A DNA stretch of 7,576 nt, from the NCBI GenBank assembly GCA_026388915.1, contig JAPLIW010000436.1, positions 1-7,576 on the forward strand. The letters are read 5' to 3'. Below are positions 1 to 5,321 of this stretch, one piece after another; within the stretch, counting starts at the first letter, position 1, and every line of letters starts with the position of its first letter. Under the pieces are notes generated by a model. It saw nothing but the letters and a program-made list of their open reading frames with translations. It made no database searches and was not told the origin of the DNA. This DNA comes from Deltaproteobacteria bacterium. GTDB taxonomy: Bacteria; Desulfobacterota; SM23-61. A program made the position numbers and the translations under genes.

Positions 1-157
1 ATAAACTTAGATAAGAAAGTGCCTAAAGTTACAAATGCCTAGAGTGCCTAAAGTTGAAAACAAGGCTTTAACGCCTTTGACTCCGAAATCCGTACGGGCG
101 ACCCGGCGGGTCGCCCCTACAAACTCCGAACTTTTTTGGACGCGGATGAACACGGAT
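1..157 (+). repeat. Composite intergenic repeat array, copy A
   Basis: This gene-free stretch is a mosaic of short repeat modules. In order they are an ATAAAC..AGATAA fragment, AGTGCCTAAAGTT at 18-30 and again at 43-55, a small stem (AAGGC 62-66 with GCCTT 73-77), a 9-bp-stem palindrome at 96-116, and GGACGCGGATGAACACGGAT at 138-157. Bases 43-157 align without gaps to 5138-5252 with about 8 mismatches in 115, counted by eye. Bases 1-30 match 5121-5150, so copy A differs mainly by a 25-bp internal duplication of the AGTGCCTAAAGTT module. A further partial unit (CACGGATTTT) follows at about 161-170. I see no gene in 1-243; the short open frames here are repeat translations. Confidence 0.85.
96..116. 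repeat. Perfect REP-like palindrome in array A
   Basis: GGGCGACCC (96-104), a GGC loop and GGGTCGCCC (108-116) form a perfect 9-bp stem with a 3-base loop. The same 21 bases occur at 5191-5211. Sequence on both sides is also conserved (ACGG before, CTACAAACTCCGAAC after). It resembles the small GC-rich palindromes found dispersed in many bacterial genomes. No run of T follows directly, so it is not a standard intrinsic terminator. Confidence 0.85.
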
Positions 158-243
158 TCTCACGGATTTTCTAATTTCAGTATTATAAACTTTGGGCAGT
201 TTCGGCACTCTGAATTCTGCGATTATCTGGTCCCATAAAAAAA

Positions 244-1153
244 ATGAAATTTTTTATTCCTTTTGTCTTTCTATCAATTTTCTTTGGAACGGCACAGGGG
301 TCGGGTGCAGAAGGGGAGGGACAAGTGGCTCCAAAGATCACCCTGCCCGTCGAAGTGGCGGGGTGGAAATGGAATGGGAAGGAGAGCACCTACAACTCCA
401 GGACCGTCTTCGATTACGGCGGAACTCTACCTGGCCTACGGTTTCCAGGGGCTGAAGGTAAGGCGCTTTGAAAAGCCGGGATCTCCCCCGATCAACCTTG
501 AAGTCTATGAAATGGCTTCCCCGGAGGATGCTTACGGGGTTTTTTCCTTTGAATATCAGGACGACCCGGCGGGGATCGGCCAGGGATCCGAGTTTGGAGG
601 GGGGCTGCTTCGTTTCTGGAAGGGGAAATATTTTGCCAGTGTTTATGCCGAAGGGGAGGGGGACGGAGTCGAAGCGGCAATCTTTGGCATCGGCAGAGCC
701 GCGGCCCAGGCCATATCGTCGACGGGTTCGGAGCCTAGGCTGATCCAGCTTCTTCCGGGGAAGGAACTCGGGCTCGTCGATAAAAGCACCCGATACCTCA
801 AGAGCCACGTTCTCTTGAACCAGCGTTTCTTCATCTCCCACCAGAATCTTTTGAACCTAAGCCAGAAAACAGAGGCTGTTTTGGCCGTCTATTCCCGGGG
901 CAGACAGAAAGCGCAGCTCCTTCTCGTTCGATATGCGGATGCGGACGAAGCCGGGGCCGCCCTGAAGACCTTCAAAAAGGCCTATATGCCCGAGGCCGGC
1001 GATAAAGATCGGGTGAAAACCGAAGACAAAAAATGGACTTTCGCCCGGCAGCAGAAGGAGTACCTCCTCTTCGTTTTCAGCGCTCCCGCGGAATCCGACG
1101 CCGAATCCCTGCTGAAGGCATCAGAAGAAAGAATATTGATGGGACACAGATAA
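244..1153 (+). pseudogene. Secreted DUF6599-like protein, frameshifted
   Basis: The gene is read in two frames. Frame 1 starts at ATG 244 and gives a clear signal peptide (MKFFIPFVFLSIFFGTAQG), then a mature N-terminus running to VFDY at 409-417. From about 419 the family-like sequence continues only in frame 2 (AELYLAYGFQGLKV) to the TAA at 1151-1153, about 244 residues. Recalled DUF6599-type proteins carry a motif close to FDYxxGAAELYL here, so the bases coding for the residues between Y and A-E-L-Y appear to be missing. A loss of 8 bases would fit, though 2 or 5 would also change the frame. An uninterrupted frame-2 reading from TTG 263 exists, but it lacks the signal peptide and reads as arginine-rich nonsense before residue 52, so I reject it as the native start. 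No clear Shine-Dalgarno precedes 244. The last codons (LMGHR, stop) lie in repeat sequence. Either a real mutation or an assembly error would explain it. The family call is from motif memory. Confidence 0.68.
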
Positions 1154-1272
1154 ACTTAGCGCGCAAAGCCGCAACCAATAAATTTTATATCGGGACACAG
1201 ATGAACACAGATTTTATATTTGCAAAGAATTTAAAGACAAAAGAGTTAATGGGACGCGGATGAACACGGATA
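1142..1272 (+). repeat. Repeat units following the DUF6599-like gene
   Basis: Bases 1142-1212 are a degenerate copy of 5051-5122: GGACACAGAT at the start, a GCAAAGCCGCAACC core, and GGACACAGATGAACACAGAT at 1193-1212. The copies differ by one indel and about 8 to 9 substitutions. A further unit, GGGACGCGGATGAACACGGATA, spans 1251-1272. The first unit overlaps the end of the preceding reading frame and supplies its TAA. The gap 1154-1419 otherwise holds AT-rich sequence and the inverted repeat listed next; I see no gene in it. Confidence 0.8.
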
Positions 1273-1330
1273 ACGATTCATAAAAAAATCTGACCAAAAT
1301 TTGAAAATTTAACAGCACGGCATACAGGTT

Positions 1331-1399
1331 ACACAGATACAAAGAAATCGGGGGAATTCCAGAACTTTAAATTTCTTTATCTGTGTTCATCTGGGTCCA
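1331..1399. repeat. Inverted repeat and reversed repeat unit upstream of DUF362 gene
   Basis: ACACAGATACAAAGAAAT at 1331-1348 pairs with ATTTCTTTATCTGTGT at 1371-1386, giving about a 16-bp stem with a 2-base bulge and a 22-base loop. The right arm continues to 1399 as a reversed copy of the GGACCCAGATGAACACAGAT unit. It ends 20 bases before the DUF362 start codon, so the structure would sit in the 5' leader or over the promoter. A regulatory role is inference; it may only reflect two oppositely oriented repeat units. Confidence 0.65.
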
Positions 1400-1419
1400 A
1401 TGATTAAGAGAGTTTTTGA

Positions 1420-2307
1420 ATGGAAGAAAGAGTGATCACCAGGCGGGATTTTTTGCGGGGGGCGGCCGGGACGGCCCTGGCTGCAGCCGTGGGATCGGCA
1501 ATTCCGGCAGCGGCCAAAGCTGAGCCGAAAGCAAAAGTCGTCCTCATCCGCCAGGCCGAGGTTTTGGGGAGGAACGAGAAACTGCAGGCGGAGATCGTAC
1601 AATCCATGCTGGATGAGGCCGTAAAAGCGCTCCTGGATGAAAAAGCCCCTCTGTCGGCCTGGAGAAAACTGATTAAGCCTTCGGACATCGTGGGCATCAA
1701 GAGCAACGTCTGGTGGGAACTGCCGACCCCCAAGGAACTGGAGGGAGCGATCCAACGGAGGGTTCTGGATGTCGGTGTCCCCGAGAAGAACATCGCCGTC
1801 GATGATCGGGGGGTCCTGGATAACCCGGTCTTTCAGAAGTCCACCGCTTTGATCAACGTGAGGCCTCTGCGGACTCACCACTGGTCCGGCGTGGGAACCT
1901 GTCTGAAGAATTACATCATGTTCGTCCCCGACCCTTCCGCGTACCATGATGAAGGGTGTTCACCCCTGGGCAAGATCTGGCATTCCCCGATGGTGAAGGG
2001 GAAAACCCGGCTGAATATTCTCAGCGCCTTCAGCCCCCAGTTCTACGGAAGGGGGGCCCATTATTTTGACCGGAGGTATGTCTGGCCGTACAAGGGGTTG
2101 ATTGTCGGGACAGACCCGGTGGCGGTCGATGCCGTGGGAGCCCACCTTCTCCGGGTCAAAAGAACCGCCTTTTTCGGCGAAGACCGGATCCTCGACGTCC
2201 CGCCCGTTCATATCCTGGCGGCGGATAAGAAGTATAACCTCGGGGTAAGCGAGTTAAACAAAATTCAGCTCATCAAGCTGGGCTGGCAGCAGGAGATTTT
2301 AATCTAG
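1420..2307 (+). CDS. TAT-exported DUF362 domain protein
   Basis: A 295-residue protein. The N-terminus has a twin-arginine signal: ITRRDFLRGAAG at 6-17 (R8, R9), an alanine-rich hydrophobic stretch at 18-32, and a plausible AKA cleavage site at 32-34, so the product should be exported folded. The rest matches DUF362: DIVGIKSN at 89-96, a central RPLRTHHWSGVGTCLKNYIM block at 148-167, and GTDPVAVDAVG at 230-240. DUF362 proteins often occur with ferredoxin domains, but this copy has none and only two cysteines (161, 180). The biochemical role of the family is not established, so none is assigned. The ATG at 1420 is preceded only by a weak purine stretch (AAGAGAG, 1406-1412); the TAT motif directly after it supports the start. 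The next gene begins 79 bases downstream on the same strand, so co-transcription is plausible. The repeat-rich gap upstream separates it from the broken DUF6599-like gene. Confidence 0.86.
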   Translation: MEERVITRRDFLRGAAGTALAAAVGSAIPAAAKAEPKAKVVLIRQAEVLGRNEKLQAEIVQSMLDEAVKALLDEKAPLSAWRKLIKPSDIVGIKSNVWWELPTPKELEGAIQRRVLDVGVPEKNIAVDDRGVLDNPVFQKSTALINVRPLRTHHWSGVGTCLKNYIMFVPDPSAYHDEGCSPLGKIWHSPMVKGKTRLNILSAFSPQFYGRGAHYFDRRYVWPYKGLIVGTDPVAVDAVGAHLLRVKRTAFFGEDRILDVPPVHILAADKKYNLGVSELNKIQLIKLGWQQEILI

Positions 2308-2370
2308 CGAAAATCCTCGAAGCTGCCGGGCCCCCATTGGGTCAACCGACCTTCGACCCTCGAGCGAACC

Positions 2371-2377
2371 GAGGAGG
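2371..2377 (+). promoter_or_regulatory. Ribosome binding site deciding the DUF3014 start
   Basis: GAGGAGG lies 9 bases before ATG 2387 and directly abuts an in-frame TTG at 2378. The spacing therefore selects ATG 2387. CCTCG (2358-2362) can pair with CGAGG (2370-2374) over a 7-base loop, which would partly cover the site; this is a weak 5-bp stem and a regulatory role is only possible. Confidence 0.7.
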
Positions 2378-2386
2378 TTGAAAAGC

Positions 2387-3235
2387 ATGGAAAGCCAGAG
2401 GAAGACCATTCTGATTACCGTGGCGGTATTGGTCATCCTGGTCATCGGCGCGGGGCTTCTGTACTGGTATTATATGCGCCCCCCCCGTCCCGCCTCGACC
2501 GTGGAGCCGCCGAAAGCCCAGGAGCCCTCCCAGCCCCCTTCTCCCGCAGAAACCAAGCCAGCGGAAGAAAAGGAGCCTCCCCCCGAGCCGGCGGTTAAAC
2601 TCCCGGACCTCGGGCAGAGCGATGATTTCGTAAAGCAAACGATCAAAGGCCTGTCTCCCCACGGGAAAATAGGCGACTGGATGAAAATCAAAAATATCAT
2701 TCGGGTAATCACCGCATCGGTGGACAATATCGCCAGCGGCAAAAGCCCGAGGGCCCATCTTGGCTTTCTTTTCTACGGCCAGGTATTCCCGGTGAGTGAG
2801 AAAGGGGGCAAGATCTATCTCGGTTCCAAAAGCTATGAACGGTATGATCTGCTTGCCGATGCTTTTGTTTCTTTGAACACCGGCAGGACGATCCAGGCCT
2901 ACGAAAAGCTGAAGCCTCTCTTCCAGGAAGCCTACCGGGAATTAGGGTACCCCCAGAAGGATTTCCATTCAACTCTGGTCCAGGCGATCAAGAGAATTCT
3001 CGACACGCCGATTGTGGAGAGAGAAGTCCTGCTGAAAGAGGAGGGAAAGGGGGTCAACTATCTCTACGTCGATGACGGGTTGGAAGATATGAACGAAGTG
3101 CAGAAGCACCTCCTCCGCATGGGCCCCAAAAACACCCGCAGGATCCATCAAAAATTGCGGGAGATGGCGCTGGCGCTGGGAGTGCCGGAAAGCCAGCTGC
3201 CTCAGACTCAGATCTACATTCCCCGGACGAAGTGA
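2387..3235 (+). CDS. Membrane-anchored DUF3014 protein
   Basis: A 282-residue protein, if ATG 2387 is the start. Residues 8-28 (ILITVAVLVILVIGAGLLYWY) form one membrane segment after a short charged N-terminus. Residues about 31-72 are a Pro/Glu/Ala-rich linker, so the globular part should lie outside the cytoplasm. The remainder follows the DUF3014 pattern: LPDLGQSDDFV near 75-85, an ITASVDNIASGKSPR block, a YERYDLLADAFVSLNTG block, QEAYRELGYPQKDFHSTLVQAI, and the C-terminal signature LLRMGPKNTRRIHQKLREMA. Length and layout fit recalled family members. No catalytic motif is apparent and the family function is unknown. It sits 79 bases after the DUF362 gene on the same strand and faces the DUF3795 gene tail to tail. 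Confidence 0.88.
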   Translation: MESQRKTILITVAVLVILVIGAGLLYWYYMRPPRPASTVEPPKAQEPSQPPSPAETKPAEEKEPPPEPAVKLPDLGQSDDFVKQTIKGLSPHGKIGDWMKIKNIIRVITASVDNIASGKSPRAHLGFLFYGQVFPVSEKGGKIYLGSKSYERYDLLADAFVSLNTGRTIQAYEKLKPLFQEAYRELGYPQKDFHSTLVQAIKRILDTPIVEREVLLKEEGKGVNYLYVDDGLEDMNEVQKHLLRMGPKNTRRIHQKLREMALALGVPESQLPQTQIYIPRTK

Positions 3236-3248
3236 ACGGAAGGGCGAG

Positions 3249-3269
3249 AAAAAACAGACGGGCCGTCTG
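3249..3269 (-). terminator. Intrinsic terminator of the - strand gene group
   Basis: Read on the - strand, CAGACG, a GCC loop and CGTCTG form a 6-bp stem (3269-3255), followed directly by six T (3254-3249). It begins 52 bases beyond the DUF3795 stop codon and fits a rho-independent terminator. On the + strand no T run follows the stem, so it should not stop transcription from the DUF3014 gene efficiently. Confidence 0.75.
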
Positions 3270-3287
3270 ATCCATCCGGCGGAAGGA

Positions 3288-3822
3288 AAGATGGCTTTGA
3301 ATGACTGTGTTTCCCCGGGTCTTAACGAATCACGGCATGACAGCGGGGGCACTTGAGCGAATACCAGTAGAGCATTTTCCCGCAGCTCGGGCAGGCTCCT
3401 TCCTTTTCCTGCTGTTTTGCCCACTCATCAATTCCGCGGTCCTTCATGAACTGCAGATTTTCGATGATCCTTTTATGGTGCCAGATCCCGTTCACCACAT
3501 GAATCTTGGAAAAATCCTCCAGGCGTTTGCAGGGAAAGTCGGGGCACTGGAAACACCAGGTTACCTTCTTCTCCTCGGCACAGCGGCGAAAACCGTGGCG
3601 GCAGTCGGTGCAAGGGCCATACACGTGATCCGAGAGGCACCCATCGCAGCGAATTTCCTCGACGGGGACTCCGTCCGCTTGAGACATTTTCTGCAGTTCT
3701 TCCTTATCTTGATCCTGATACGCGAGGTATCTGGGGCAAGTTTTGCAGTACAGCCCACAGATTCCGACCCATCGGTTATCGGTTTTTTTCACAAATCCCC
3801 TTTTCATCCCAAGATGGCTTTG
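3288..3822. repeat. 12-bp direct repeats flanking the DUF3795 gene
   Basis: AAGATGGCTTTG occurs at 3288-3299 and at 3811-3822, 523 bases apart. The pair brackets the DUF3795 reading frame, with the right copy 3 bases upstream of its start codon. A shared GTCTTAA also follows each copy, at 3319-3325 and 3823-3829, at different distances. The repeat is short and could be chance, but a 12-base exact match over such a distance is unusual. Confidence 0.5.
3322..3807 (-). CDS. Cysteine-rich DUF3795 protein with zinc-ribbon-like tail
   Basis: A 161-residue protein with 15 cysteines. The DUF3795-like part has CGLYCKTCP at 17-25, CDGC at 54-57, CTDC at 66-69, C76, CFQC at 85-88 and C93 (PDFPCKRLEDF), the usual spaced cysteine set of this family. 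Residues 139-156 add a separate four-cysteine knuckle (CPSC then CPRC, 10 residues between the pairs), typical of a zinc ribbon. Metal or Fe-S binding is likely from this pattern, but the family has no established reaction. The product looks cytoplasmic, with no signal or membrane segment. The start is ATG 3807; no good Shine-Dalgarno precedes it, so a nearby alternative start is possible. It lies 57 bases after the reductase gene on the same strand and is followed by an intrinsic terminator, so it is probably the last gene of the transcript. Confidence 0.82.
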   Translation of the reverse strand: MKRGFVKKTDNRWVGICGLYCKTCPRYLAYQDQDKEELQKMSQADGVPVEEIRCDGCLSDHVYGPCTDCRHGFRRCAEEKKVTWCFQCPDFPCKRLEDFSKIHVVNGIWHHKRIIENLQFMKDRGIDEWAKQQEKEGACPSCGKMLYWYSLKCPRCHAVIR

Positions 3823-3864
3823 GTCTTAAAATCAGGGGCAAGGATTTAATATTCCGCAATCCAA

Positions 3865-5025
3865 TCAAAATATCATGATCTCCAAGTCCTCCAGGGGATA
3901 AGCGACGCAGGGGTGGATGTATCCGTAGGTCCGGTCGGATTTTCTTAACTTGACACCCTGGGGCTGAAAGACCTTTCCGGAAAGGAGCTTGGTCCGGCAG
4001 AGACTGCATTCGCCCGATCGGCACGAGGCGGGAATCAGAATGCCTGCTCTCTCTAGGGAGATCATGAGGGGTTCTCCGGCGCGGGCATCAACTTTTCTCC
4101 GCCCTTTTATGGCGACCTGGAAACGGGTATCCGCACTCAGGACCTCCGGCCATCCCGGCTGGGCGGTCACGTCCTTGGGCGGGCCGAAGACTTCCATCCG
4201 GATCTTTCTGCCGGGGACCTGGAGCTTCAAGAGTTCGGGCAGGCAGAACGTGTACATGGCCTCGGGGCCGCAAACGTAGAAAGTCTTTCCGCTCACGTTC
4301 CCTAAAACATTCTTCATGAGTTTTTCGGTAATAAACCCGGTAAAACCTTCATACCCGCGGAGGGGCTCGGAGATCACCTGGGTGACCCTGAGGTTTTCGT
4401 GCCGCCGGGCTCTCTCTTCCAATTCTTCTCCAAAGATCACGTCATCCAGTTTCTGGCTTCCGTAGAGGAGATGGATTTTTCTAGGCAGGCCGCAGTCGGT
4501 CACCTCCCGGATCATGCTCATGAAAGGGGTGATGCCGCTGCCCCCGGCCAGGAAAACGAGGTCCTCTCCATGAAAGAGGGGGTGGTAATAGAAATTTCCC
4601 GTGGGGGCCGTGCTTTCCAGCCGGTCCCCCACCTTCACCGATTCCAAAAGATAATCGGATACGAACCCCTCCTCCACCCTCCGGACGGCGATTTCATAGT
4701 ATCCGTTTTGATTGGGGGGAGAGGAGATGCTGTAGGGCCTGCTGGTCCGGATTCCCCCGATATCCACGAAGAGGTTGATGTATTGCCCGGCCTGGAAAGG
4801 GGGGAGATAGCGGTCGGAAGAGGCCAGGCGGAAGGACTTGGCGGTTTTCGTCTCTTCCCGGATTTCCGAGACCTGGAGGCGGATTTTTTTGGGGTGGAGG
4901 AGGTCGAGAATCTGGGGCACTCTTCCTTTGAGACTCGTATAGTCAAAGGGGTACTTTCTTAAAGTCTCAATCTCTTTCTGAATCTCAGCATAGCCCTCGA
5001 TCTCCGGTCTGAAATCACGGCTCAT
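3865..5025 (-). CDS. FAD/NAD(P)H oxidoreductase with C-terminal 2Fe-2S ferredoxin domain
   Basis: A 386-residue soluble electron-transfer flavoprotein. Residues 1-45 are an extension of unknown role. Residues about 46-150 form the FAD barrel, with the RPYS signature at 96-99. The NAD(P)-binding domain follows, with GGSGITP at 161-167 and CGPEAM at 252-257. The C-terminal domain (about 300-386) is a plant-type ferredoxin with C335, C340 and C343 (C-x4-C-x2-C) and a fourth ligand at C373. This is the layout of PaaE/Hcr/CDP-glucoseen-reductase-type enzymes, which pass electrons from NAD(P)H through FAD and the 2Fe-2S cluster to a partner. The partner is unknown; the upstream CrtI-like flavoprotein is a candidate by position only. 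A GTG at 5037 would add four residues, but GGTGAGG at 5032-5038 lies 6 bases before ATG 5025, so I use ATG. Its leader is the repeat array at 5026-5321. Confidence 0.9.
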   Translation of the reverse strand: MSRDFRPEIEGYAEIQKEIETLRKYPFDYTSLKGRVPQILDLLHPKKIRLQVSEIREETKTAKSFRLASSDRYLPPFQAGQYINLFVDIGGIRTSRPYSISSPPNQNGYYEIAVRRVEEGFVSDYLLESVKVGDRLESTAPTGNFYYHPLFHGEDLVFLAGGSGITPFMSMIREVTDCGLPRKIHLLYGSQKLDDVIFGEELEERARRHENLRVTQVISEPLRGYEGFTGFITEKLMKNVLGNVSGKTFYVCGPEAMYTFCLPELLKLQVPGRKIRMEVFGPPKDVTAQPGWPEVLSADTRFQVAIKGRRKVDARAGEPLMISLERAGILIPASCRSGECSLCRTKLLSGKVFQPQGVKLRKSDRTYGYIHPCVAYPLEDLEIMIF

Positions 5026-5031
5026 TTGGCA

Positions 5032-5038
5032 CCTCACC
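5032..5038 (-). promoter_or_regulatory. Ribosome binding site of the reductase gene
   Basis: On the - strand GGTGAGG stands 6 bases before ATG 5025. It overlaps the in-frame GTG at 5037-5035, which therefore cannot be the start used with this site. Confidence 0.6.
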
Positions 5039-5050
5039 CAAATTTATACA

Positions 5051-5130
5051 GGACACAGATGAACCCAGCGCGGCAAAGCCGCAACCAAAAATTTCTTTAT
5101 CAGGACACAGATGAACACAGATAAACACAG
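5051..5130 (+). repeat. GGACACAGATGAACACAGAT repeats with GCAAAGCC core
   Basis: GGACACAGATGAACCCAG starts at 5051, followed by the core GCGGC-AAA-GCCGC at 5070-5082 (5-bp stem, 3-base loop), an AT-rich spacer, and GGACACAGATGAACACAGAT at 5103-5122 running on to a second half unit. It matches 1142-1212 along its length. The + orientation is the same as that copy. It lies in the leader of the reductase gene, starting 25 bases upstream of its start codon. Confidence 0.8.
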
Positions 5131-5252
5131 ATAAAAAAGTGCCTAAAGTTAAAAACAAGGCTTTATCGCCTTTGACTCCAAACTCCGCACGGGCGACCCG
5201 GCGGGTCGCCCCTACAAACTCCGAACTTTTTTGGACACCGATGAACATGGAT
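5121..5252 (+). repeat. Composite intergenic repeat array, copy B
   Basis: This is the second copy of the left-end array. Bases 5138-5252 match 43-157 over 115 gapless bases with about 8 mismatches. The longest identical stretch runs through the palindrome and the following CTACAAACTCCGAACTTTTTT. It has one AGTGCCTAAAGTT module where copy A has two. It ends in GGACACCGATGAACATGGAT (5233-5252). Together with its neighbours it fills the whole 296-base gap between the CrtI-like gene and the reductase gene, in which I see no gene. Confidence 0.85.
5191..5211. repeat. Perfect REP-like palindrome in array B
   Basis: GGGCGACCC (5191-5199), GGC and GGGTCGCCC (5203-5211) are identical to 96-116. If the CrtI-like and reductase genes share a transcript, the stem would lie in the intergenic RNA between them and could affect stability or processing; that role is inference. 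Confidence 0.85.
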
Positions 5253-5288
5253 AAATACTTTTTGTCCCCGGGTCTTTTCCTGGTATGA

Positions 5289-5320
5289 AATCTATGTTCA
5301 TCTGCGTTTATCTGCGTCCC
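5289..5320 (-). repeat. Reversed repeat unit abutting the CrtI-like stop codon
   Basis: Read on the - strand, TGGGACGCAGATAAACGCAG and then ATGAACATAGAT begin immediately after the TAA of the CrtI-like gene. This is the same unit as 1251-1272 in opposite orientation. It can pair with the GGACACCGATGAACATGGAT unit at 5233-5252 as an imperfect inverted repeat. Confidence 0.75.
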
Positions 5321-5321
5321 A

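Noticed and set aside
35..238. 67-residue + strand frame
   Set aside because: It is a translation of the composite repeat array; the matching array at 5138-5252 is not conserved as protein.
263..418. Frame-2 reading from TTG 263 as the true N-terminus of the DUF6599-like gene
   Set aside because: It has no ribosome site and no signal peptide, and its first 51 residues are low-quality, arginine-rich sequence; frame 1 gives a proper signal peptide over the same bases.
409..424. Programmed ribosomal frameshift in the DUF6599-like gene
   Set aside because: There is no slippery run at GATTACGGCGGAAC and residues of the family motif appear lost, which fits a deletion better.
1301..1328. TTGAAA with a downstream TACAGG as a promoter for the DUF362 gene
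   Set aside because: The -10 match is only about half of consensus; too weak to support.
3312..3323. TCCCCGGGTCTT shared with 5265-5276
   Set aside because: The match is 12 bases only and one copy lies partly in the DUF3795 stop region; no larger homology surrounds it.
3301..3849. 182-residue open frame on the + strand
   Set aside because: It is antisense to the DUF3795 gene, whose cysteine pattern proves the other strand.
4399..4962. 187-residue open frame on the + strand
   Set aside because: It is a shadow of the reductase gene, opposite its FAD and NAD(P) domains.
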